Assembly: GCF_011752935.1 (NCBI RefSeq)
Contig: NZ_VWWO01000001.1
Span: forward strand, 2,542,001-2,606,000
Direction of reading: 5' to 3'
DNA from: Chitinophaga sp. Cy-1792
Lineage (GTDB): Bacteria; Bacteroidota; Bacteroidia; Chitinophagales; Chitinophagaceae
DNA length: 64,000 bases
Shown here piece by piece: positions 27,641-35,331 of the stretch. The position numbers and the translations under genes are program-made. The stretch's first letter is position 1, and the number at the start of each line of letters is the position of its first letter. A model generated the notes under the pieces. That model did no database searches. It saw only the letters and a program-made list of their open reading frames with translations, and had not been told where the DNA came from.

Positions 27641-27649
27641 TTTTTATTA

Positions 27650-28753
27650 TTAAATGATATATCGGCCTTTCTGTAATATGGAGACGGTGTTATCTATGAT
27701 TTCAACACATTGTAGTGATTGCAGTTTATGTAGTGTACTGGTGATTTCTTCTGTAGAAAGCACGCCGGTATAGCGTTTTTCGATATCGGAAATGGTGGCC
27801 GAACCTTTTGAAACATAATAGATGAATCGTAAAATACTGTCATCTCTGCTGTTGATACCATTTTTGAAAATCACTTTAAAGTGCTTGTTACTGGCATACG
27901 TTTGATTCAGCTCTTCCAGGGTGTCTATTAAATCGCTTATTTCGTAATGCGGGCGGTACATTGGATGATTTAACAGCCGATAGCTTTTCCCTTTATAGTT
28001 TGCTATTGTTACATGGCGGGCATATCCTGACAATTTTTGTTCAGGTGCTTCGGAGAAATTGCTTAAGTGGTGTTCCAGCGATTCCTCTAACTTGCCGATA
28101 ATCTCCGGCAATCCCGCTGTAGGAATGATTATAATGTTAATCACGTCGCTTGGGTTTTTTATATCAACCAGATGTTGAATATATGGAGCCAGTGAAAGAC
28201 CTTCAAAATTGGTGGAGTAAGCGTTACGCTCTTCATTATTTCCATCTGAGATATATAAATGAAATCCTTCGTTACAGGGTGCCGCTTTCCGGAGTTTATC
28301 ATTTGATTCCCTTCTAAGATGGCAGTTATAGCATGCGTCTTTAGACAGATATGGGCTGGTCGTGGGAATAATCAACTTATTGCAATCTGCACAGTTGATA
28401 GCCAGGTGACGCTGTGTCCACGATGGGCAATCATCATCAGGTTCATCAGGCGAGGGGAAATAGAATGTAATCCCGTATTTTTCATTGGCATGTTTGCCCA
28501 GCGCTTTAGCCAGCGTTGCTTCGGGCCATGCTGGTTCTTCTCCAGTGAATAGCCTTGCATCATTCCCTAAACTGACTACCCCAAGATCATAGTGCTCAAG
28601 TTTCTTATTGAGGAAAGTCTTTCTCTCTGCATATAATCTTAAATACAGATACCAGCCATTGGTATCTCCATCCCACAAGGCTTCCAGTACAATAGGCAGG
28701 TTACCGTTCTGTTTTATTTCATTAACACATTTGTCAAAAGTGGCTATTTGCAT
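27650..28753 (-). CDS. Unrecognised protein with a zinc-ribbon-like Cys pair and C-terminal winged helix
   Basis: The 367-residue protein is cytosolic. It has two CxxC pairs at about 118-145 (INCADCNK and ACYNCHLRR), a likely zinc-binding element, and a C-terminal stretch (ILRFIYYVSKGSATISDIEKR, LSTEEITSTLHKLQSL) that reads as a winged helix. The middle has IINIIIIPTAGLPEII and CNEGFHLYISDGNN. No family is recognised. A single gene, flanked by terminators, it may be a regulator or part of a mobile system. Confidence 0.6.
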   Translation of the reverse strand: MQIATFDKCVNEIKQNGNLPIVLEALWDGDTNGWYLYLRLYAERKTFLNKKLEHYDLGVVSLGNDARLFTGEEPAWPEATLAKALGKHANEKYGITFYFPSPDEPDDDCPSWTQRHLAINCADCNKLIIPTTSPYLSKDACYNCHLRRESNDKLRKAAPCNEGFHLYISDGNNEERNAYSTNFEGLSLAPYIQHLVDIKNPSDVINIIIIPTAGLPEIIGKLEESLEHHLSNFSEAPEQKLSGYARHVTIANYKGKSYRLLNHPMYRPHYEISDLIDTLEELNQTYASNKHFKVIFKNGINSRDDSILRFIYYVSKGSATISDIEKRYTGVLSTEEITSTLHKLQSLQCVEIIDNTVSILQKGRYII

Positions 28754-28809
28754 AGGGAATAGGTTCGGATTTTAAAGCTGTTGATCGGTGATTACTAAAA
28801 TTACATTCT

Positions 28810-29487
28810 TTATTTCCTATACTGATAAAATATCCCTGTATCAAAAATCGTCCAGCGGCAGGCCTTTTGCCCACAGCTTTTTAGCCCGTTGTTTGCCCAG
28901 GTATTGCAGGTAAAGAAGATATTATAGTGGCCACGCGCTTCATAAAAAGCATCTGTGCTCCCATAGTTGGCGTGGGTATCTATTTTGACTGGCAGCTGGT
29001 CTGCGCCGGTTTTAAAACTCTTTTTGATGTAGGCGATTAAACGATCATACTGTGATTTACTTATCATGATACGCCGACAGTCCTCATCTTCTCTTAACTG
29101 CCGGTAATAGGTAGCATGGATAGCGGCGGTACTGAGACCGGAGGCTGCTTTTAAAGCCGTACTGACTTTAAGGTCTGACCATTCAGGTGTGTTCAGGTAA
29201 AAGCCTTTGTCTCCCCATCCGAAGGCCAGTAATTGTGCGCTGCTGTCGTTGGCAGTAGTATTGCTGAAAGGAATCAGGGTGCTCCAGTCTATTTCCGTGG
29301 TGCGTACAGGGACTACAATATCCGTATGAACGCCATTGGTAAGGATGTAGATAGGTATGTCCGCATTGGCCACCTGTTCTTTAGAAGTGCTCATACGGGA
29401 AAGGATAAACGCTGACAGCAGGTATAGTCCGATCAGCAGGCAAAAGGATAAAAATGTAATCCCAACAATTTTCAGGAATTTCTTCAA
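28810..29487 (-). CDS. TIGR02117/DUF2459-family membrane-anchored protein
   Basis: The 225-residue protein has one N-terminal membrane helix (ITFLSFCLLIGLYLLSAFIL) and a periplasmic domain with the family motifs IYILTNGVHTDIVVPV, FGWGDKGFYLNTPEWSDL, HATYYRQL and NIFFTCNTWANNGLKSCG. The conserved His and Cys suggest a papain-like or NlpC/P60-related fold, but no activity is known for the family. A stand-alone gene. Confidence 0.8.
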   Translation of the reverse strand: MKKFLKIVGITFLSFCLLIGLYLLSAFILSRMSTSKEQVANADIPIYILTNGVHTDIVVPVRTTEIDWSTLIPFSNTTANDSSAQLLAFGWGDKGFYLNTPEWSDLKVSTALKAASGLSTAAIHATYYRQLREDEDCRRIMISKSQYDRLIAYIKKSFKTGADQLPVKIDTHANYGSTDAFYEARGHYNIFFTCNTWANNGLKSCGQKACRWTIFDTGIFYQYRK

Positions 29488-29568
29488 AGGATATCTGTTT
29501 TACAAGATCAACAAAGTAGTGATAAAATCTTGTTTACAGAGAAAATTTATGGGGAAGATATAAATGGA

Positions 29569-29598
29569 AACGCCTGTTAGCATTAACTAACAGGCGTT
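29569..29598. terminator. Terminator of the sulfatase gene
   Basis: A 12-bp inverted repeat AACGCCTGTTAG/CTAACAGGCGTT lies just after the sulfatase stop codon (29622). Confidence 0.7.
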
Positions 29599-29621
29599 TT
29601 CATATATTTTGAAAGGAGGTA

Positions 29622-31205
29622 TTATTTCATACCGGAGCCTGGTGCATTTACTTTCAGCCTGGCTGAATTGATCATGTCAATTTCAGCTTCAATACCATCA
29701 GGGGAGAAACTGGCCGGTAATTGAGATGGCGGGTATGCCTTGAATGTCTCCAGGAATTCAATGGCATGGAAACTACCCTGACCAACAAGAAAATCGTTAT
29801 CTACCAGCCATGCATAATATACATCGGACGACTGGTCCGCTCGCTCCATTGGGTCCATCCTCAGGTTGAACAGCTTGGGTACACGATACAGGATGAAAGG
29901 ATCTTTCCATACGTTAAAACCTGCAGGGGCAGACTGCTCCCGGAACACTGTTTTCCAGTCGCCATACCGGATAGCCACCAGTTGTGCATCATCGTTGAAG
30001 TAGATGAATTCCTTCCTGAAGCTCTTGTTGGTTTTGCCTGTCAGGAAGTCCAGCTGGTTATATCCATCCAGATGTACCTTGTAGGATTTTCCGCTTACGC
30101 TGGTGCCCTTGAGCAAGTCCTGTGTAATGGAAGTATTACCTGCGGCTGCGAGGAGAGTAGGGAACCAATCCATGCCAGAGAAGATTTCATTGGTGATACC
30201 TGGTTTGATATGTCCTGGCCAGCGAACAAATGCCGGCACTCTGTAGGCGCCTTCCCAGTTGGTGTTCTTTTCGCTGCGGAATGGCGTGGTGGCAGCATCT
30301 GGCCAGCTAAACTGGTTAGGGCCGTTATCGGTAGTGAAGATAACAATGGTATTATCTGCAATGCCAAGATCATCCAGTAATTTCGTCAGTTTACCTACGT
30401 TGTCGTCCAGTTCCAGCATACCGTCTGCATAGAAGTTGCCTGGCATGCCGGCGCGTCCCAGCATGGATGGGCGAATATGTGTATGGAGGTGCATACGGGT
30501 GAAGTTCATCCAGGAGAAGAAAGGCTTTCCTTCCTGTACCTGTTTTTTGATCCATTCCATGCAGGCGCCGGTAGTTTCGTCGTCAATGGTTTCCATTCTT
30601 TTGATGGTCAGCGGGCCGGTATCTTCAATTTTACCATTTGCCCAGCTATGGATGACTCCCCTTGGTGTATTGGCCTTGGTGAAGGCAGGATCGTCTTTAG
30701 GCCAGGTAGGGTGCTCTGGTTCTTCCTCTGCATTCAGGTGGTACAGGTTGCCGAAGAACTCATCAAAACCATGGCGGGTAGGCAGGTATTCATCTTTATC
30801 TCCCAGGTGATTTTTGCCAAACTGACCACACATATAACCTAATGGTTTCAATGCCTGGGCAATGGTGATGTCTCTGTCCTGCAAGCCTACCGGTGCTCCG
30901 GGAATCCCTACTTTAGACAGGCCTGTACGCTTGGGACTCTGACCAGTGATGAAGGTGGCGCGGCCGGCGGTACAGCTGTTTTCTGCATAATAATCTGTAA
31001 ACATCAAGCCTTCATGTGCCAGTTTATCGAGGTTGGGCGTCATATAACCCACTACCCCGAAAGAATAGGCACTGATATTGGTTTGTCCGATGTCATCCCC
31101 GAAAATGACGAGGATATTAGGCTTTTTCTGCGCGGAACAAATGCTGATAAGCGCAGTAATCAGCAGGGAAGTTAGTGCTAACTGCTTTACTAACAGGCGT
31201 TTCAT
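29622..31205 (-). CDS. Sulfatase (arylsulfatase family) of the C-x-A-x-R type
   Basis: The 527-residue protein has a signal peptide (LALTSLLITALISICSAQ) and the sulfatase fold: metal-binding NILVIFGDDIG at about 29-39, the modification site SCTAGRATFITG with the formylglycine Cys at residue 78 (Ala rather than Pro at +2), FGKNHLGD, and VIFTTDNGPNQFSWP. It would act in the periplasm or outside on sulfated polysaccharides or aryl sulfates after oxidation of Cys78. No maturase and no SusCD pair lies directly beside it. Confidence 0.9.
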   Translation of the reverse strand: MKRLLVKQLALTSLLITALISICSAQKKPNILVIFGDDIGQTNISAYSFGVVGYMTPNLDKLAHEGLMFTDYYAENSCTAGRATFITGQSPKRTGLSKVGIPGAPVGLQDRDITIAQALKPLGYMCGQFGKNHLGDKDEYLPTRHGFDEFFGNLYHLNAEEEPEHPTWPKDDPAFTKANTPRGVIHSWANGKIEDTGPLTIKRMETIDDETTGACMEWIKKQVQEGKPFFSWMNFTRMHLHTHIRPSMLGRAGMPGNFYADGMLELDDNVGKLTKLLDDLGIADNTIVIFTTDNGPNQFSWPDAATTPFRSEKNTNWEGAYRVPAFVRWPGHIKPGITNEIFSGMDWFPTLLAAAGNTSITQDLLKGTSVSGKSYKVHLDGYNQLDFLTGKTNKSFRKEFIYFNDDAQLVAIRYGDWKTVFREQSAPAGFNVWKDPFILYRVPKLFNLRMDPMERADQSSDVYYAWLVDNDFLVGQGSFHAIEFLETFKAYPPSQLPASFSPDGIEAEIDMINSARLKVNAPGSGMK

Positions 31206-31677
31206 TTGTTAATATTTTGGTGTTGTAAAATGGTGGATAAACGAAGGGGAAGCGTGGGGATTACGTAGGTGGCCCGTTTGAGCTATGCAGGATTTGTTGG
31301 TAACCGGTAAAATGATGCCCGGCAGGTTTGCTCAATACGTTATTATGACTGATAAATAGCAATACGTTTGTTGAAGAGGCATGAAAATGATGCCATGGGA
31401 GGGGTATACAAACTTTTCCGTAAAAGTGACTGCTTACTGAACTAAAGCAGGAAATAGCATGCAACATAACATTCCTTTTTAGGAACACTTACCGGGAAAT
31501 CGGGTTTCGTGATGATGCTGTTTGCTAATTGCTGCTTATGGTCAGGAGGGGGATTAATTGCTTAACAGTAGAGCCGATTAAAAGTTCAATTTTCGTATAG
31601 CTGTCACCTTAATAGGTGAATTACTTACAACGTATTTAATTTTATTATTAACTATTGTTCTTTCATCTCGTGAAAAA
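31206..31677. other. Intergenic stretch, no gene seen
   Basis: About 470 bases between the sulfatase and the LytTR gene. Both neighbours read leftward, so the left part must hold the sulfatase promoter. No tRNA, strong hairpin or credible coding frame was seen. Confidence 0.6.
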
Positions 31678-32451
31678 CTAGGGCAGCAATAGCTTTTCTT
31701 TAATTGCTTCGTAATAGGAATAAGCACTTTTAATCTTTGTGTGTTTGGTATCTTGCATCACGATAATAAAAGTTCCTTTAAAGTACTTCTGTATTTCATA
31801 AATCCTGCATTTATTTACAATGAATCCACGGTGCACACGCACGAATCCGGCTGGTAACCTGCTTTCCAGATAGCTAAGGGAGTATTCAATCAGCTTCTCT
31901 CCATTGGTGGTGTGCATCGCAACATATTTATCCTTTGCCTCGAAAAATAATACTTCGTCAATTTGTACCAATTGAATTTTATTGCCTGATTTAACCGGTA
32001 TGGTACTGATAATACTCGTATTGTTTTGTGCAGTCAGGAGTTGCTTGATCTTTACCAACAGATCTGCATCATTAATTTTACGCTGCGTTAAACGTTTGAT
32101 GGTGGCTGCCAGCCGGGCATCATCAAAGGGCTTGAGCAGGTAGTCCAATGAGTTTTTTTCAAACGCTTTTACGGCATATTCTTCATAAGCTGTAACGAAT
32201 ACAACAATTGGAGTATAAGTCAGGTGGTTTAATACATCAAAACCATCAAATCCTGGCATTCGGATATCCAGAAATACAAGGGCAGGTTGGTGCGCGTTAA
32301 TAAACGCTACAGCGGACGGTCCATCATGCGCTTCACCAATTATACGTATTTGTGGAAATGCCTGCAATGCCTGCCGCAAACGCTGAATGGCAATAGTTTC
32401 ATCATCAGCAATCAAGGTGCTGATCTCTTCCTGGAATACTGAGTCGTACAT
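31678..32451 (-). CDS. LytTR-family response regulator
   Basis: The 257-residue protein has a receiver domain (about 10-125: IADDETIAIQRLRQAL, the phosphoacceptor Asp in LVFLDIRMPGFDGF, FVTAYEEYAVKAFE, LDYLLKPF) and a LytTR DNA-binding domain (about 150-250: VKSGNKIQLVQIDEVLFFEAKDKY, RLPAGFVRVHRGFIVNKC). The start codon overlaps the end of the LytS-like kinase gene by 47 bases, a strong sign of translational coupling. Confidence 0.9.
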   Translation of the reverse strand: MYDSVFQEEISTLIADDETIAIQRLRQALQAFPQIRIIGEAHDGPSAVAFINAHQPALVFLDIRMPGFDGFDVLNHLTYTPIVVFVTAYEEYAVKAFEKNSLDYLLKPFDDARLAATIKRLTQRKINDADLLVKIKQLLTAQNNTSIISTIPVKSGNKIQLVQIDEVLFFEAKDKYVAMHTTNGEKLIEYSLSYLESRLPAGFVRVHRGFIVNKCRIYEIQKYFKGTFIIVMQDTKHTKIKSAYSYYEAIKEKLLLP

Positions 32452-33442
32452 GTTTTGAAGGAAAGTTGATTAATTCAAAATCATACCCTGAAGCATACAG
32501 CAATTTCAATTTATTCATTACCATATGTAAGCCTATACCTGATGATGGCTCGACAGGAAATGCCGGGCCGGTATCATGTATGATGATGACAATATTATCT
32601 CCCGATAATTTTATATTTACATTTATATCGCCTTTGTCTGAACTGCGCTCGATACCATGTTTTACCGCATTCTCAACAAGCGGTTGCAATATAAATGAAG
32701 GGATAGATAAATGATGGGCAGCAGGATCTACCTGTATATTGAATTTCATCCGGCTTTCGTAACGAATTTGCTGCATATGAAGGTAGGTGCTGATAATATC
32801 CACCTCGTCACTAATCGTATGAAATGCATTACTGTTTTTACTGATGGTAAACTGGAAGAATTTTGACAACAGGATCACCAGTTGTTCTGCCTTTTGCGGG
32901 TTTGTAGAAATCAGTCCTGCAATGGAATTATGCACATTGTATAAAAAATGGGGATTTATTTTAGCACGGAGTAATTCCAGTTCAAATAGCGTTTGTTGCT
33001 GTTCTAACTGTAACAGGCGGTATTGCTGCTGTAAAATGCGGTTGTTTAATTGACTGCGCCATTCTTCACTTACGTACATAGGAATACCTATGACAATTAC
33101 TATCATCGTATTCAGTATATAAATATTTCCTCCACTGAATAATTTAAATGGTTGACGGGACCAGAGGAGCGCACGGAGCAACAAGGTGAGCTCAGATCCA
33201 GCCAATGCCACCAGAATGAGCAAACATAGGATGATAATGATTTTTCCGGCAGGATTTTGCAAATAACAGGTAAAATACTGACGCTTATAAATCAAAATGC
33301 ATAATAACCCTCCAATGCAAATATTTGATACCACGTTTATATATATCTGCTCAGGACGATGGTTTATTGTAAAATACAGATATAAGCCAAACGCCAGCCC
33401 TATAAGTATACATATGGAGAGGATTTTTATGACGAGGCGCAT
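32405..33442 (-). CDS. LytS-like sensor histidine kinase (PF06580 type)
   Basis: The 345-residue protein has about four N-terminal membrane helices (residues 5-130) and the short His_kinase region with INPHFLYNVHNSIAGL near residue 160, where the His is the phosphorylated residue, then the GHKL domain (QPLVENAVKHGIERS and HDTGPAFPVEPSSGIGLHMV). It pairs with the LytTR regulator immediately downstream. A membrane protein gene ends two bases upstream of its start, so the three form an operon. Confidence 0.9.
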   Translation of the reverse strand: MRLVIKILSICILIGLAFGLYLYFTINHRPEQIYINVVSNICIGGLLCILIYKRQYFTCYLQNPAGKIIIILCLLILVALAGSELTLLLRALLWSRQPFKLFSGGNIYILNTMIVIVIGIPMYVSEEWRSQLNNRILQQQYRLLQLEQQQTLFELELLRAKINPHFLYNVHNSIAGLISTNPQKAEQLVILLSKFFQFTISKNSNAFHTISDEVDIISTYLHMQQIRYESRMKFNIQVDPAAHHLSIPSFILQPLVENAVKHGIERSSDKGDINVNIKLSGDNIVIIIHDTGPAFPVEPSSGIGLHMVMNKLKLLYASGYDFELINFPSKHVRLSIPGRDQHLDC

Positions 33443-33443
33443 T

Positions 33444-34109
33444 TTAATATACTTGTTTTAACTGATTATTTTTCTTTGGCAAATTTCTTTTGCGAAGTGA
33501 TATGAAAATAATCATTATCCATCCGAATCCCAATAAACTAGGTAAAATCTGGCTATATGGCTTGAGTTGAGGAAATACTGTGCCGCTAAATGCGGAGGCT
33601 GCCGCCATATACGCTGCAATCATTTTATAAACATGCTCGTAAATAAAAGATTTTTGTAAGAACGTTATTGGCATCCATCCCCTGCATACGTCGTATATAG
33701 TCAGCACAAATAATGCGCCTATTGTAGGATAAATAACAGCAGGTGACCAGTATAATCCAATCTTATTAATATAATATAAATAGTATGTAGCCGATGATAT
33801 TACAATAACAGGCACCAAATAATCGATAAACCGGGGTTGCTGTCCTCCCAGGTAAATTGCTCGTATGCCACTAAAGCAATTATATCCGCTAAGCATGGTC
33901 AATACTAATAGGAATGTATTTCTTCTGAATACAAACACGCCAAATAGTGCTGTTATCACCACTATAGCCATTAACCATACGAAGACGAAGCCGTACCTGG
34001 TATGTTGTTTAGTATTTTTTCTTGCAAGAAAGGCGATCATTCCGATGATTAAAGCCCCGCTACCCGCCAGAATATGTAGCAAAATACTTAATTGGTGTAA
34101 ATTTCCCAT
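33444..34109 (-). CDS. Seven-helix membrane protein, first gene of the LytTR operon
   Basis: The 221-residue protein is predicted to have about seven membrane helices (ILLHILAGSGALIIGMIAFLA, VFVWLMAIVVITALFGVFVF, YLVPVIVISSATYYLYYI, PAVIYPTIGALFVLTIY, IAAYMAAASAFSGTVFP, LLGFGWIMIIFISL). It resembles uncharacterised heme- or ligand-sensing membrane families of the DUF2306 type. Its stop is two bases before the kinase start. It may supply the signal to the kinase, which is context inference. Confidence 0.7.
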   Translation of the reverse strand: MGNLHQLSILLHILAGSGALIIGMIAFLARKNTKQHTRYGFVFVWLMAIVVITALFGVFVFRRNTFLLVLTMLSGYNCFSGIRAIYLGGQQPRFIDYLVPVIVISSATYYLYYINKIGLYWSPAVIYPTIGALFVLTIYDVCRGWMPITFLQKSFIYEHVYKMIAAYMAAASAFSGTVFPQLKPYSQILPSLLGFGWIMIIFISLRKRNLPKKNNQLKQVY

Positions 34110-34242
34110 TTGCTATTCCTTTTATTTTCTTTCAAAAGAACAGCATAGCAGCGTTTTGGCGAACTGATTTCCGACGAAGTGGGATATTATCCGGTGAAAA
34201 GAGATAAAGGAAGCAGTTCGGGAGAGAAAAGTAGGCTTATCT

Positions 34243-34278
34243 CGTGTGTCAGATTTGTGTCGTGATGGGTGAATGAAA
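34243..34278. repeat. Direct repeat beside tRNA-Leu, copy 2
   Basis: Same 30-odd-base segment as at 772-806 with a single G for T change (GTGTCAGATTTGTGTCGTGA). No integrase sequence lies next to this copy, so it could be the unoccupied form of the site. Confidence 0.5.
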
Positions 34279-34304
34279 AAGACAAAATAAGACAACCGTA
34301 AACA

Positions 34305-34341
34305 AAAAATCCTGTCTCTACTGAGTAGAGACAGGATTTTT
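34305..34341 (-). terminator. Terminator of tRNA-Leu copy 2
   Basis: A 17-bp perfect stem with loop TGA (core TCTCTAC/GTAGAGA) is flanked by A and T runs, directly downstream of the tRNA. Its core recurs at 45035-45051 and 62704-62720. Confidence 0.85.
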
Positions 34342-34346
34342 CCAAG

Positions 34347-34431
34347 TGCCCAGAACTGGATTCGAACCAGCACACCCTTGCAGGCGCTGCGACCTGAACA
34401 CAGTGCGTCTACCAATTTCGCCATCTGGGCA
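34347..34431 (-). tRNA. tRNA-Leu(CAG), copy 2
   Basis: Base-for-base the same 85 nt as copy 1, with anticodon CAG and a class II variable arm. Confidence 0.95.
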
Positions 34432-34454
34432 ACTGATTTTGTGTTTCAGGGTTG

Positions 34455-34462
34455 CAAAGATA
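34455..34462 (-). promoter_or_regulatory. -7 promoter box of tRNA-Leu copy 2
   Basis: TATCTTTG lies 23 bases before the tRNA. A TTTTG stretch about 20 bases further upstream could be the -33 element. Confidence 0.65.
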
Positions 34463-34529
34463 AGCACTCATTTTTATTTTCAAAATTTATTTTGCATTGA
34501 ATCTGATTATTTTGAAAAAAAAATTTCCA

Positions 34530-34988
34530 ATGATCATTTCATTCGATCTGGATGATACCCTTATACCTGGTATGAAACGGTTTCCGGTAACGCCGCAGCA
34601 TATACTGCAAAGACTAATCTGTCGCGAAAAGCTGAGGGCAGGAACCATACCTCTTATGAAGGAACTTAAGAAAAGGCAGTGGGAAATCTATATCTACACT
34701 ACATCCTACAGGAAACCGCGCTATATCAGACAGCTGTTTCTGAGCTACGGCATCGGCATCAACAAAATAATAAACAAAGCAATTCATGATAAAACACTGG
34801 GAACAATGGGAGGGAATATCTCCAAATATCCGCCTGCGTTTAATATTAATATTCATGTAGATGATTCTCCCGGAGTAGCCATGGAAGGCGAACGCCATGA
34901 TTTTAAAACACTAATTATTGCTGAGGAAGACCAGGATTGGACAAATACTGTTTTAGATCATCTTAATAAAACATTCCCTGCTAAATAA
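34530..34988 (+). CDS. HAD-superfamily hydrolase, NIF-like
   Basis: The 152-residue protein begins MIISFDLDDTLIP, so the nucleophile motif DxDxT is at residues 6-10. It also has YIYTTSYRKPRYIRQLFLSYGI (motif II Thr) and HVDDSPGVAMEGE (motif IV acidic pair). No cap domain is present, so a small phosphatase is likely. The ATG at 34530 is preferred because the motif follows at once; an upstream ATG at 34497 adds only a lysine-rich leader that overlaps the promoter of tRNA-Leu copy 2. Confidence 0.8.
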   Translation: MIISFDLDDTLIPGMKRFPVTPQHILQRLICREKLRAGTIPLMKELKKRQWEIYIYTTSYRKPRYIRQLFLSYGIGINKIINKAIHDKTLGTMGGNISKYPPAFNINIHVDDSPGVAMEGERHDFKTLIIAEEDQDWTNTVLDHLNKTFPAK

Positions 34989-35086
34989 AATATCACGCAG
35001 TAAAATCCCTTCTTTACGTGAGGCAGTGAACCCACCGTATTGCTTAATTTGGTTACCTGTTTCCATAACCTTTAAATCACATAATT

Positions 35087-35242
35087 ATGAAAAAGAAGGT
35101 AGTACGAAAATTACAGTTAAACAAAATCCGGATCGCAGGTCTGATTAAAATAGATAAAGCTGGTGGGGGCCGGCTCACCGCTGATCCTGACAACCCTTGT
35201 GATCCGATTCATACCATGCTGCTTAGCTGCCGTGGATGTTAA
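35087..35242 (+). CDS. Lanthipeptide-type RiPP precursor peptide (short, orphan)
   Basis: The 51-residue peptide starts MKKKVVRKLQLNKIRIAGL, which matches the K-x-L-x-L-N-K-x-x-I-A-x-L leader of Bacteroidota class I lanthipeptide precursors (the pinensin type known from Chitinophaga). After an acidic/Gly stretch (KIDKAGGGR) the core holds Thr31, Thr43, Ser47 and Cys38, Cys48, Cys51, suitable for lanthionine rings. The Gly-Gly near residue 27 is the probable cleavage point. It has its own terminator. No lanthipeptide dehydratase or cyclase gene is in the window. The modification is inferred. Confidence 0.7.
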   Translation: MKKKVVRKLQLNKIRIAGLIKIDKAGGGRLTADPDNPCDPIHTMLLSCRGC

Positions 35243-35276
35243 GCGCTGCCGGAAATACGGTAACGCATATATGAAT

Positions 35277-35307
35277 AAAGCCTGCATTGATTATCAATGC
35301 AGGCTTT
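35277..35307. terminator. Terminator between the RiPP gene and the M1 peptidase
   Basis: A 13-bp stem AAAGCCTGCATTG/CAATGCAGGCTTT with T-runs on both strands serves convergent genes. Confidence 0.8.
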
Positions 35308-35331
35308 TGTTTTGCTTATCTGGACCGGGAA

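Noticed and set aside
31678..34109. Quorum-sensing (Agr-like) system
   Set aside because: The LytTR/kinase pair is of the generic LytS type and the third protein is not an AgrB-like peptidase.
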